A DNA stretch of 15,212 bases from Faecalitalea sp. UBA4312 (GCA_002394635.1 DGUK01000058.1:1-15212); one strand, 5' to 3'. Shown: positions 5,984-14,026, counted from the first letter of the stretch. Notes: generated by a model not told the origin, from the sequence alone. Numbers and translations: made by a program.

Positions 5984-7783
5984 TCAAACTTCCATCCAGT
6001 CTTCATACTGCCTGGTATATAGTTGGAAATATTCCCCTTTTTGTTTCATCAGCTGGGCATGTGTGCCCTTCTCAACGATCTTTCCGTCATGGACAACCAG
6101 GATGATATCTGCATCGACGATCGTTGATAAGCGGTGGGCGATCACAAAGGATGTTCTTCCTTTGATTACTGCCCGAATTGCCTGCTGGATCTTCTTTTCC
6201 GTAATCGTATCCACACTGGACGTCGCTTCATCTAATATTAAAATCTTAGGGTCAGCCAAAACAGCTCTTGTGATCGACAATAATTGTTTTTCCCCTGTGG
6301 ACAGTCGATCTCCGCCTTCTCCGACCTGACTGTCCAGACCTTGATCGAACCGCCTGACAATTGTATCGGCAGCGGTTTTTTCCAAAGCATGCAAAATCTG
6401 CGCATCGGTCGCAAAAGCATTTCCATATTTCAGATTCTCCCGTACCGTTCCCGAGAACAAAAGTGGATTCTGTAATACATAGCCCAAATGGCTATGCAGC
6501 CAAAGCTGGCTGCGTTGACGGACATCCTTGCCGTCAATTAGAATTTGTCCCTCTGTCGGCTCATAAAACCGGCAAACCAGGTTCACCAATGTCGACTTGC
6601 CGGCACCAGTCTGTCCTACAATGGCTACATTGGTTCCTTGTTCCACCTTCAGATCAAAGTGCTCCAAGACATTTTCCTTGCCATCCGGATACATGAAGGT
6701 CACGTCTTTAAATTCGATATCTCCATGGAGTTCTTCCCAGTTTTCCTTTTTCGGGTTAAAAGCGTCCCCATATTTTTCAATCACATCGTCATTGTCCTTT
6801 ACATTGGGAACTTCTTCCAGCAGCCGTGAGTATCTCTCAATATTGACCTGAATAGCAACCAGTGCGGAAAAGGCCGCCATCAGCTCCTGAATTGGACTTA
6901 ACAAACCAACCGCATAAGACATAAAGACAGAAAGCGTACCAATTTGCATAAAGGCTTCCGTGGTCAGGATACCTCCCTGCCACAAAACAACCGCCAACGC
7001 AAACGAAGATACCATGGTCACCAAAGAAGTCAATAAAGCAGAGTGATGGGACACCTTCACGGCTTTTTCCACCATCTGGTGAGAATCTTCATGAAAAAGA
7101 TCCTTCTGTGTCTTTTCTATGACTAAAGTTTTTATGCTTTTGATTCCGGTAATCCCTTCATCAAAATGACCGGTAATACGAGCATTGAGCTCTCTTACGA
7201 TCCGGTTAAAAAACACCAGGCGCTTTTGAAAAAACAAAATCAGACAGACAATCACCGGCACGAAGATCAAAACACAAAAAGCCAGATGCGCATTCATGGC
7301 AAACATAACCACAAAGATAAAGACAATATAAGATACATTCCACACAATATCCATAAACCGCCAGGAGATCAGTTCCCCGATCTTTCCGGTATCGCTCAGG
7401 ACACGAGCATGAATATACCCCACATTATTCTGATTATAATAGGCAAAGGACAAGGTCTGCAAATGATGAAAGCTGGCATCCCGCAGATCTCTGTCAATCA
7501 ACATTTCCAGACGCCCTCCTTGAAACAGACTGATCAGGTCGATCGTTTGTTGGATCACCATCAATCCGAAATACATCAGGATAAAGGACGGTAGCCCTGA
7601 TAAGGTGCCCGGCAGAATAAAATGATCCAGGGCATATTGATGAAACAGAGGATATAAGGAATCCGCCAGGCTGACACCTATGCCTAGAATGATCATACAG
7701 ATTGTCATTTTTCGGTAAGGTCGGATATAGGGCAGCAGTTTAGGAATTCCGAAGAAAGGAAGCGTTTCTTTATTCTTTTTCAT
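5984..7783 (-). CDS. ABC exporter half-transporter, catalytic NBD (599 aa)
   Basis: Membrane domain fused to ATPase, type IV (multidrug/lipid-exporter-like) fold. Six membrane helices lie in residues about 25-310. The ATPase domain has Walker A GQTGAGKS (390-397), Q-loop YVLQNP, Walker B LILDE with the catalytic E519, and the switch H550 in IAHRLS. The signature is LSTGE (494-498), departing from the canonical LSGGQ. With its partner encoded just upstream this fits a heterodimer in which this subunit supplies the hydrolysing Walker B and the deviant signature. GAGGGGG (7797-7791) is the ribosome binding site, and ATG overlaps the partner's TGA (ATGA, 7783-7780), so expression is coupled. Substrate unknown; a drug, lipid or peptide are all possible. 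Confidence 0.93.
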   Translation of the reverse strand: MKKNKETLPFFGIPKLLPYIRPYRKMTICMIILGIGVSLADSLYPLFHQYALDHFILPGTLSGLPSFILMYFGLMVIQQTIDLISLFQGGRLEMLIDRDLRDASFHHLQTLSFAYYNQNNVGYIHARVLSDTGKIGELISWRFMDIVWNVSYIVFIFVVMFAMNAHLAFCVLIFVPVIVCLILFFQKRLVFFNRIVRELNARITGHFDEGITGIKSIKTLVIEKTQKDLFHEDSHQMVEKAVKVSHHSALLTSLVTMVSSFALAVVLWQGGILTTEAFMQIGTLSVFMSYAVGLLSPIQELMAAFSALVAIQVNIERYSRLLEEVPNVKDNDDVIEKYGDAFNPKKENWEELHGDIEFKDVTFMYPDGKENVLEHFDLKVEQGTNVAIVGQTGAGKSTLVNLVCRFYEPTEGQILIDGKDVRQRSQLWLHSHLGYVLQNPLLFSGTVRENLKYGNAFATDAQILHALEKTAADTIVRRFDQGLDSQVGEGGDRLSTGEKQLLSITRAVLADPKILILDEATSSVDTITEKKIQQAIRAVIKGRTSFVIAHRLSTIVDADIILVVHDGKIVEKGTHAQLMKQKGEYFQLYTRQYEDWMEV

Positions 7784-9546
7784 ATACTTTCCCCCTCATA
7801 TCCGGTCTGTATCTCATAAACTTTTCGATAGAATCCCGGCTGTCCGATCAATTGTTCATGCGTTCCCTTTTGAATGATCTTTCCGTGATGCATCACCAAG
7901 ATCTGATCGGCGTGTTTCAAGGTGGAGATGCGATGACCGATCAACAGAACCGTTGTATCCCGGTTATGTTCCTGTAATGCCTTTTGGATCTGACGATCGG
8001 TTTTTGCGTCCACCGCAGATAAAGAATCATCAAACACCATAATCGGAGTTTTTCGCATCAGCATCTGCGCAATAGCGACTCTTTGTTTCTGTCCACCGGA
8101 TAAAGTAATCCCTCTTTGCCCGACATAGGTCTGGTATCCATCTGTAAAATGTTCGATCGTTCCTTTCAACCCGGCAATCTCCGTCATTTTTTCCATATTT
8201 CCTTCGGGTGCAGAAATACGAATGTTCTCCTCCAACGTACCGGAAAACAAATACGGCTCTTGGATCACATAACCGATATGGCGTCTTAGCCACTTCCGAT
8301 CCATGGATCGGATATCCACTCCATCAATGGAAATCGTGCCGGACTGAACTTCATACAATCTATCCAGCAACGATAATACCGTTGATTTTCCGGAACCGGT
8401 CGTTCCCAGAATCCCTAAGGTCGTATGTGCCGGGACAGTAAAAGATATATCATCCAGCACCTTCTGCTTTCCATATCCAAACGATACATGATCAAAGCAC
8501 AATTCGCCTTTGATCTCCGGTTGTAAAGACCCTCCGACATCTTCCGTCTGCGCATTCATAATAAAGCGCAAACGATCAATGGATACGCCTGCTTCACTTA
8601 ACTGGGCAATCATACGTCCTAGACGACGGACCGGATTGGTCAATAGCGCGTTGTAGGATAAAAAAGCAATAAACTGCCCCGCTGTCAAAGTCCCCTGTAT
8701 ACAGAAAACGGCACCGACCACAGTCACCACAAGATCCCGTGTCGTTGAAATAACATTACTGAGAACATAAAAAGAGGCTAGGATCCTCTGCAAAGAGATC
8801 CATAAGTTTGTATAATAATGATTCTGTTTCTGAAATCTTTGATCTTCATATTTTTCTTTCCCAAAAGCCCGGATGACCCGAATCCCGGTCAAGTTTTCCT
8901 GGACGATACTGGAAAGCTTGCCGGACTCTTTTTCCACCTGATCAAAGGAAGTCCCTATCTTATTATGAAAGAATAAAGACCCTATTACCATCACCGGAAT
9001 ATAAAAAGAAGCCACCAAAGCCAGTTTCCAATGGATCTGCATCATAAAATATACAGAGAAAACGATCATCAAGATCACACGGAATAAGGAAGTGAGCTGT
9101 TCGGAAATAAAAACCTTAACAACATCGACATCCGTCGTACAACGCTGAATAATATCCCCGGTATGATGTCGGTCATGCCAGGAAAACGGCAGTTCGAGAA
9201 TATGGTCAAACAAAGTATTTCGCATCCGCTGTACAAATTTTTCGGCCGCAATGGAATTAAACAATTGAAACAAATACCGAAAACAAGCACCAATCAGCGC
9301 AACAACTGCCACTACAGCCGCAATCCCGACCAGATGTGTCTTCATAGAAAGGATCCATCCCTGCAAAAATTCCCATTGTACCGGCTTATCGCCGATGATG
9401 GAATCCACTGTGATCTCAATGATCTTTGGGTTTACAAGATCAAACAAGGAGACCAGGGAAGCAAAGACGATGCTGATCAAAAAATAGCGCTTACATCCTT
9501 TGAGAAAGTATAGCAGCATTTGTGTTTTCGTCTGATATTCTTTCAT
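7780..9546 (-). CDS. ABC exporter half-transporter, degenerate NBD (588 aa)
   Basis: Partner of the 599-aa subunit in a heterodimeric exporter of the BmrCD/TM287-288 kind. Membrane helices occupy residues about 20-300. ATPase motifs: Walker A GTTGSGKS (381-388), Q-loop YVIQEP, canonical signature LSGGQ (482-486), Walker B MVFDD with D507 where the catalytic glutamate should be, and H538 in IGHRIS. The Glu-to-Asp change plus the deviant signature of the partner create one degenerate ATP site, as known for this class. The ATG at 9546 has no Shine-Dalgarno; an in-frame stop at 9558-9556 rules out an upstream start. It is the first gene of the operon and divergent from the amylase gene. Confidence 0.93.
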   Translation of the reverse strand: MKEYQTKTQMLLYFLKGCKRYFLISIVFASLVSLFDLVNPKIIEITVDSIIGDKPVQWEFLQGWILSMKTHLVGIAAVVAVVALIGACFRYLFQLFNSIAAEKFVQRMRNTLFDHILELPFSWHDRHHTGDIIQRCTTDVDVVKVFISEQLTSLFRVILMIVFSVYFMMQIHWKLALVASFYIPVMVIGSLFFHNKIGTSFDQVEKESGKLSSIVQENLTGIRVIRAFGKEKYEDQRFQKQNHYYTNLWISLQRILASFYVLSNVISTTRDLVVTVVGAVFCIQGTLTAGQFIAFLSYNALLTNPVRRLGRMIAQLSEAGVSIDRLRFIMNAQTEDVGGSLQPEIKGELCFDHVSFGYGKQKVLDDISFTVPAHTTLGILGTTGSGKSTVLSLLDRLYEVQSGTISIDGVDIRSMDRKWLRRHIGYVIQEPYLFSGTLEENIRISAPEGNMEKMTEIAGLKGTIEHFTDGYQTYVGQRGITLSGGQKQRVAIAQMLMRKTPIMVFDDSLSAVDAKTDRQIQKALQEHNRDTTVLLIGHRISTLKHADQILVMHHGKIIQKGTHEQLIGQPGFYRKVYEIQTGYEGESI

Positions 9547-9552
9547 AATTTT

Positions 9553-9615
9553 AGTTTAATGGAACTGAAAAGGATGCGCAAAAAAAATGCATAGATTCTT
9601 TCATAAGTATGTCAA
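9553..9615 (-). promoter_or_regulatory. Candidate promoters of the ABC exporter operon
   Basis: Two options. TTGCGC (9581-9576), 17 nt, TAAACT (9558-9553) would start transcription at about the A of the ATG (9546), giving a leaderless message. TTGACA (9615-9610), 16 nt, TATGCA (9593-9588) would start near 9581 with a 35-nt leader lacking a Shine-Dalgarno. The choice cannot be made by eye. Confidence 0.4.
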
Positions 9616-9625
9616 TATTCAGAAT

Positions 9626-9639
9626 TGAAAGCGCAATCA
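9626..9639. promoter_or_regulatory. CcpA catabolite-responsive element (cre)
   Basis: TGAAAGCGCAATCA matches the cre consensus TGWAARCGYTWNCW at 13 of 14 positions (A for T at position 10). It lies in the divergent region, about 73 bp before the predicted amylase start and just upstream of the TTGACA on the exporter side. Upstream placement can mean activation in some CcpA targets. Confidence 0.65.
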
Positions 9640-9670
9640 GATGAAAAGTCGGCTATATTCTAGTCGAATT

Positions 9671-9699
9671 TTTACTCAGATTTTTAAAAATGTTATAAT
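9671..9699 (+). promoter_or_regulatory. Promoter of the alpha-amylase gene
   Basis: TTTACT (9671-9676), 17-nt spacer, perfect TATAAT (9694-9699) preceded by TGT (9691-9693), which makes an extended -10. Ribosome binding site AAAGGAG (9713-9719) lies 7 nt before the ATG. Confidence 0.8.
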
Positions 9700-9726
9700 G
9701 ATTCAAGTATTGAAAGGAGACCAGCT

Positions 9727-11133
9727 ATGAAACATGGAGTGATGATTCAATACTTTGAATGGTATTTGCCGGATGATGCTTCTCTTTGGAGACAACTGAA
9801 AAAGAATGCACAAGCTCTTGCAGATAAAGGTATCACCTCCGTCTGGATGCCACCAGCTTACAAAGGAGCCGGGGGGATCCACGATGTCGGATATGGTGTT
9901 TATGATATGTATGATTTAGGGGAATTTGATCAGAAAGGATCCATCCCGACCAAATACGGAACCAAGCAGGAATACTTACAAGCCATTAAAGCCCTGCAGG
10001 AAGCAGGCATCAATGCCTATGCTGATATTGTATTTAACCATCGTATGGGTGCCGATAGAGCCCAGAAAGTAGAGGCTGTCGAAACCGCCAGCGATGACCG
10101 TACGCAGACCATTTCTGATGTACATACCATTGAAGCATGGACCGAATTTGACTTTGAAGGGCGCCATAATAAATATTCTGACTTCAAATGGAGATACCCG
10201 CATTTTAATGGAGTCGATTATGATTCCTTGTCTCAAAAACACGGCATCTTTAATTTCGACCAATCCCCATGGCAGAAATGTGTTGATAACGAAAATGGAA
10301 ATTATGACTATTTGATGGGAGCCGATGTCAACTTTGATAACACCGAAGTCATCGATGAATTGACACGATGGGGACAATGGTATGTGGATATCACGCATGT
10401 AGATGGTTTCCGTCTGGATGCCTTGAAGCATATTGATGCCCGCTTTTTTCCTTCGTGGCTGTATACATTACGTACGACAAAAGAAAAGGAATTTTTTGCG
10501 GTAGGTGAATATTGGAACAGCGATGTACAAGTACTGGAAGACTACCTTGAAACAGCTGACTTTAGTATGTCCTTGTTTGATGTACCACTACATTTCAATT
10601 TATACCATATCAGTAAGAAGGAAATGAACCTGAATGAAGTTTTCAATAACACATTGGTCCAGAAACAAGACCGCTATGCGGTGACCTTTGTTGACAACCA
10701 TGATTCTCAAAAAGGACAAGCGCTGGAAAGTGAAATCGAAGACTGGTTTACAGAATCTGCTTATGCACTGATTCTTTTACGTTCAGAAGGGTATCCATGT
10801 GTATTCTACCGCGACTATTACGGAAGCCATCACGAACAGCTCGATCAGATGATGGAACTGAGAAAGACACGGATCGACGGTACTCGCCACGATTACTTTG
10901 AAGAGAACGATTGTGTCGGGTGGTCCTACGAAAACAACGGATGCGCTGTAATTATCAGTACCGGCAGCGAAAAAGAAAAAGAGATGCTTGTCGGCCAAGA
11001 TCATGCCGGACAAACATGGATCGATGCCCTTTCCCACAGTGAACAGGAAATTACGATCAACGAAGAAGGTATGGCCCACTTCCCTTGTTCAGCACAATCT
11101 GTCAGTATATGGATACCAAAGCAGGTGGATTGA
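9727..11133 (+). CDS. Cytosolic GH13 alpha-amylase, 468 aa
   Basis: Endo-acting retaining glucosidase that cuts alpha-1,4 glucans such as maltodextrin or glycogen. There is no signal peptide (MKHGVMIQYFEWYLP begins the TIM barrel directly), so it acts inside the cell. Conserved regions: DIVFNH (100-105), GFRLDALKHID with nucleophile D231, VGEYWN with acid/base E261, and FVDNHDS with D326. A long B domain lies at about 106-205. The layout and MPPAYKG(A)GG segment match the GH13_5 group (B. licheniformis type and E. coli AmyA), which measures about 480-495 aa; the 468 here is slightly short. A compact C-terminal beta domain ends the protein. The gene is monocistronic with a strong promoter and terminator, and a cre site suggests glucose repression or CcpA control. 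Confidence 0.93.
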   Translation: MKHGVMIQYFEWYLPDDASLWRQLKKNAQALADKGITSVWMPPAYKGAGGIHDVGYGVYDMYDLGEFDQKGSIPTKYGTKQEYLQAIKALQEAGINAYADIVFNHRMGADRAQKVEAVETASDDRTQTISDVHTIEAWTEFDFEGRHNKYSDFKWRYPHFNGVDYDSLSQKHGIFNFDQSPWQKCVDNENGNYDYLMGADVNFDNTEVIDELTRWGQWYVDITHVDGFRLDALKHIDARFFPSWLYTLRTTKEKEFFAVGEYWNSDVQVLEDYLETADFSMSLFDVPLHFNLYHISKKEMNLNEVFNNTLVQKQDRYAVTFVDNHDSQKGQALESEIEDWFTESAYALILLRSEGYPCVFYRDYYGSHHEQLDQMMELRKTRIDGTRHDYFEENDCVGWSYENNGCAVIISTGSEKEKEMLVGQDHAGQTWIDALSHSEQEITINEEGMAHFPCSAQSVSIWIPKQVD

Positions 11134-11148
11134 TCTCCACCTGCTTTT
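11118..11148 (+). terminator. Strong terminator at the end of the amylase gene
   Basis: A 12-bp perfect stem (11118-11129 with 11136-11147; AAAGCAGGTGGA/TCCACCTGCTTT), 6-nt loop holding the TGA stop codon, then TTTTATTATT. The last amylase codons form the left arm. Confidence 0.9.
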
Positions 11149-11177
11149 ATTATTGAATTCCATAGAAACGAACATTC

Positions 11178-11582
11178 CTAAATGTCTATAAACTCCTCTC
11201 TTTTGTTCAATTCTGTTTCAATCTGATTTAATGTGTTGAAAAAGCTATGGGTAGCAATCATAGGCCCGATCAGAATCACGATTCCAAAGACATTCCAGCC
11301 AAACATATGCCAAAAAGACGTATGATTTCCTTCTATCCCCAGTTCCATAGCCTTGTGTTTCAATTCTTCAGCAATTTTCGCCATCCAAACAAGTGTATAT
11401 ATAAACAAAGTAGGAATCCCTAACAGATAGGCTACATAATATCTTTGTGTCCTTCTATCCAAAATCTCATCGATCTCCTCCTGCAGGCCTAAAGGCATAT
11501 AACACAATAAAAAAATGCCAGCCGTAAAAAAATCAATGCATCCAATCAGAAACCCTTTTCGGTTTGTATGTTTAAATCTCAT
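11178..11582 (-). CDS. Small membrane protein, DUF4234-like, 134 aa
   Basis: I see three hydrophobic segments: about residues 11-31 (FLIGCIDFFTAGIFLL), 49-70 (GIPTLFIYTLVWMAKI) and 90-111 (FGWNVFGIVILIGPMIA). Between the first two is a charged cytosolic loop, EEIDEILDRRTQR. The pattern of a TLFIYTLVW helix, a charged KIAEELKH loop with a GIEG turn and a final helix ending in NTLNQIETE resembles the DUF4234 family of unknown function; this is a pattern judgement. Ribosome binding is weak (purines AGAAAGAAG about 15 nt upstream, none closer). It has its own promoter at 11637-11609 and is divergent from the 54-residue membrane protein. No clear terminator of its own is seen; a minor ACATT/AATGT hairpin lies at the stop. 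Confidence 0.7.
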   Translation of the reverse strand: MRFKHTNRKGFLIGCIDFFTAGIFLLCYMPLGLQEEIDEILDRRTQRYYVAYLLGIPTLFIYTLVWMAKIAEELKHKAMELGIEGNHTSFWHMFGWNVFGIVILIGPMIATHSFFNTLNQIETELNKREEFIDI

Positions 11583-11608
11583 AGCTTTTTAGACTTCTTT
11601 CTATAAAG

Positions 11609-11637
11609 ATTATATTCTTTTTCATAAGTCTTGCCAC
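11609..11637 (-). promoter_or_regulatory. Promoter of the 134-aa membrane protein gene
   Basis: GTGGCA (11637-11632), 17-nt spacer, perfect TATAAT (11614-11609). The start would be near 11602. Its -35 lies on the same bases as the -35 of the opposite promoter. Confidence 0.55.
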
Positions 11638-11659
11638 AGAAAGCTTTTTTAAATATAAA
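11631..11659 (+). promoter_or_regulatory. Promoter of the 54-aa membrane protein gene
   Basis: TTGCCA (11631-11636, 5 of 6), 17-nt spacer, TATAAA (11654-11659, 5 of 6). A second perfect TATAAT lies at 11670-11675 but its -35 (TTTTAA) is poor. Confidence 0.6.
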
Positions 11660-11704
11660 CAGTAAGTTATATAATAAAGAAAAGATATATCATGGGAGGT
11701 ACTT

Positions 11705-11869
11705 ATGAAGAATCGTGAAACATTAACAAAAACGGTAAAATCAGGTGTTTCATTTGGAAGCGCCTTAGCTATGGTTATCAGCTATACCAACTGGCATTCG
11801 ATTGCGTGGGCGATTATCCATGGATTGCTGAGCTGGTTTTATGTAATCTACTACATTATCCGATATTGA
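11705..11869 (+). CDS. Small membrane protein, 54 aa
   Basis: A short gene easily missed. GGAGG (11695-11699) lies 5 nt before the ATG, and two promoter candidates lie upstream. The product begins with a basic polar stretch (MKNRETLTKTVKSG), then SFGSALAMVISYTNWHSIAWAI and a C-terminal hydrophobic, aromatic stretch WFYVIYYIIRY. The Gly-Ser-Ala-Leu-Ala...His-Ser-Ile-x-Trp-Ala-Ile-x-His-Gly...Trp-Phe-Tyr-Val-Ile-Tyr-Tyr arrangement recalls a widespread family of uncharacterised 50-70-residue membrane proteins; this is from memory and not checked. One or two membrane helices are likely. Function unknown. A convincing terminator after it is not seen. Confidence 0.8.
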   Translation: MKNRETLTKTVKSGVSFGSALAMVISYTNWHSIAWAIIHGLLSWFYVIYYIIRY

Positions 11870-12087
11870 TCAAGAAATGCCGGATATCCTTTATGACAAT
11901 CATCCCAAAGAATTTATGATGTATATGTTTTTATTTCCTACTTAGAGAAGAATTGTTCGAAATTCATGATGTTATCCTTATGATGCTCAAAAAAGTTAAA
12001 AACACATTTAAATTATGTACCTATCGCAAATGGAGGCAAAACCTGTAATAATAAAGTTAGGATATTTATCTAATGGAGGATCATACT
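11870..12087 (+). other. Intergenic stretch before the oxidoreductase gene
   Basis: About 218 bases, AT-rich, without a supportable gene. A 22-codon frame (11877-11945) has no ribosome binding site. No clear intrinsic terminator for the upstream small gene and no convincing sigma-A promoter for the oxidoreductase were found, although several AT-rich -10-like blocks occur (for example around 12009-12015 and 12046-12053). GGAGG at 12075-12079 is the ribosome binding site of the next gene. Confidence 0.4.
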
Positions 12088-14016
12088 ATGACACAAAAAC
12101 TCTTTGAACGAGGTTCCATTGGTAACCTTGAATTAAAAAATCGTGTAGTTATGCCGGCGATGGGATGTTCTTTAGCCAGTGAAACCGGCATCGCCTCAGC
12201 CGAGATGATCCGGTATTATCAGGAACGCGCAAAAGGCGGTTGTGCACTGATCATTACCGAAATCACCCGTGTAGATGATGAAACCGGTATTGGTACCCCG
12301 TGCCAGTTATCAGTGACAAAGAAAGAAAACATTCCAAGTCTTGTACGATTAGCCGAGGCAGTTCATGCCTATGATTCAAAGGTCTTTGTTCAGCTGCACC
12401 ATCCGGGCAACCAGACACCGGCTCGCCTTTTAAATGGCCTACAGCCGGTATCAGCCAGTGATGTCACATGCTCAACGATCGGAGACAAGCCTCGCCCTTT
12501 AACGACAGAAGAAGTGGAAGCTCTGGTTAAAAAATTTGTAACAGGAGCTGCCTATTGCCAGATTGCCGGCATTGATGGAGTGGAGATCCATGCTGCCCAT
12601 GGCTATCTGGTGAATCAATTTATGTCTCCTCATACCAATAAACGGACTGATAAATATGGTGGAGATTTTAAGGGACGCATGCGCTTTGTGACCGAAATCA
12701 TAAAGGGGATCCAAACGGTGTGTGGACCAAACTATCCAATTTCTGTTCGTATCAACGGAGATGATTTCATCGAAGATGGTATCAAACTGGAAGAAGCCGT
12801 ACAGATGGCTGTCTATCTTGAAAAATTAGGAATTCAGGTTCTGAATGTCAGCTGTGGTACGTATGAATCCGGTTATACGATCATTGAACCCCAAGGTATG
12901 CCGGAAGCCTGGAAGCAGCACTTAGCCAAAACGATCAAAGCCCATATCAACATTCCGGTCATTGCCACCAACAATTTAAAACACCCGGCTGTTGCCGAGA
13001 AGCTTTTAGAAGAAGGTGTGTGTGACTATGTTGGGATTGCCCGTGGTCAGCTGGCAGATCCGCAATGGGCCAATAAGGCCAAAAACGGACAGGACAAACG
13101 GATCCGCAAATGTTTAAGCTGCATGGAATGCTTCCGCGTACTAAATGCCCTGCGCCCGTTGGAATGTACGATCAACCCGGTATTGGGAAGAGAACTGCAT
13201 TTCAATGATGAAACATTAAAGAAGAACGGAAACGGACAATCCGTAGCTGTCATCGGTGGAGGACCGGCCGGTATGCAGGCAGCAATTGTTCTGGCAAAAC
13301 GCGGGTTCAAATCAGTGCTTTTTGAAAAAGCAGATCGATTAGGCGGCAGCGCTTTGTTGGCTGCTGTTCCTCCGCATAAGGAAATGATGAGCGAGTTCAT
13401 CGAAACCATGATTGAGGAATGCAAAGAATACGGTGTAGAGATCCGCTTGGATACACAAGCTACAGCGGAAGATGTCAAAGCCATCGATCCGGTAGGCATC
13501 TTTATGGCTACGGGTGGCAATCCAATCATTCCAAATCTTCCGGGTATTGAACATGCTGTTACCAGTACCGACGTATTAACGGGAAAAGCAGTCTATAAGG
13601 ATAAGAATATTATTGTAATCGGCGGCGGTGTTACCGGGCTGGAAACCGCTGAAACGATCTGTGCCGACAACGATGTAACCATAGTGGAAATGATGAAAGA
13701 TGTCGGTACAACCCTGTATGCCAGTGCCAAAGCTCTGTTAATGAAACGACTGACAGACCAAGGGACAAAAGTCATGACCAGTACAACATTAAAATCTTTG
13801 CAAAGTGATTCTATTACCGTGACGGATGCAGAAGGCAAGGAAAGCACAATTCCTTGTGATGCCGTTGTTCTGGCAATGGGTGTACACAGTGATAAAAGCC
13901 TTCGCAAAGAGCTGGAACAAGTCTCTGATCGCGTTATTCTGATTGGTGACTGTGATAAGCCGGGACAGATTCGCGAAGCTCTGCATGCTGCGTACGACAA
14001 AGCTTTTGTTTTCTAG
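12088..14016 (+). CDS. Old-yellow-enzyme / 2,4-dienoyl-CoA reductase-like flavo-Fe-S oxidoreductase
   Basis: NAD(P)H-dependent reductase of activated C=C bonds, 642 aa, related to FadH, clostridial enoate reductases and BaiCD/BaiH. Domain 1 (1-340) is the FMN TIM barrel: GNLELKNRVVMPAM, VQLHHPGNQ, and VEIHAAHGYLVNQFMSP with H168, H171 and Y173, then RTDKYGG. A 4Fe-4S cluster follows: C342, C345, C348, C360 in CLSCMECF...ECTINP. Domain 2 binds FAD (VAVIGGGPAGMQAA, about 387-400) and NAD(P)H (IIVIGGGVTGLETAE, about 510), ending in LIGDCDKPGQIREALHAAYD. I use ATG 12088: the in-frame ATG at 12073 lies across the GGAGG (12075-12079). It seems monocistronic with a strong terminator. The substrate (enoyl-CoA, cinnamate-like acid, 3-oxo-delta4 steroid) cannot be fixed from sequence. 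Confidence 0.9.
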   Translation: MTQKLFERGSIGNLELKNRVVMPAMGCSLASETGIASAEMIRYYQERAKGGCALIITEITRVDDETGIGTPCQLSVTKKENIPSLVRLAEAVHAYDSKVFVQLHHPGNQTPARLLNGLQPVSASDVTCSTIGDKPRPLTTEEVEALVKKFVTGAAYCQIAGIDGVEIHAAHGYLVNQFMSPHTNKRTDKYGGDFKGRMRFVTEIIKGIQTVCGPNYPISVRINGDDFIEDGIKLEEAVQMAVYLEKLGIQVLNVSCGTYESGYTIIEPQGMPEAWKQHLAKTIKAHINIPVIATNNLKHPAVAEKLLEEGVCDYVGIARGQLADPQWANKAKNGQDKRIRKCLSCMECFRVLNALRPLECTINPVLGRELHFNDETLKKNGNGQSVAVIGGGPAGMQAAIVLAKRGFKSVLFEKADRLGGSALLAAVPPHKEMMSEFIETMIEECKEYGVEIRLDTQATAEDVKAIDPVGIFMATGGNPIIPNLPGIEHAVTSTDVLTGKAVYKDKNIIVIGGGVTGLETAETICADNDVTIVEMMKDVGTTLYASAKALLMKRLTDQGTKVMTSTTLKSLQSDSITVTDAEGKESTIPCDAVVLAMGVHSDKSLRKELEQVSDRVILIGDCDKPGQIREALHAAYDKAFVF

Positions 14017-14026
14017 AATCAAATAG

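Noticed and set aside
5371..6105. Open frame of 244 codons on the plus strand
   Set aside because: Fully antisense to the HAD gene and the end of the ABC gene, both with clear motifs; no RBS, and composition typical of a shadow frame.
7166..7594. Plus-strand frame rich in His, Gln and Lys
   Set aside because: Antisense to membrane helices of the ABC subunit; low-complexity shadow.
9976..10431. Minus-strand frame of 151 codons
   Set aside because: Antisense to the amylase, which carries all catalytic regions.
11877..11945. 22-codon frame MPDILYDNHPK...
   Set aside because: No ribosome binding site and no recognisable pattern; too short to support.
12030..12107. 25-codon frame overlapping the oxidoreductase start in another frame
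   Set aside because: No Shine-Dalgarno; probably chance. Only ribosome profiling could revive it as an upstream frame.
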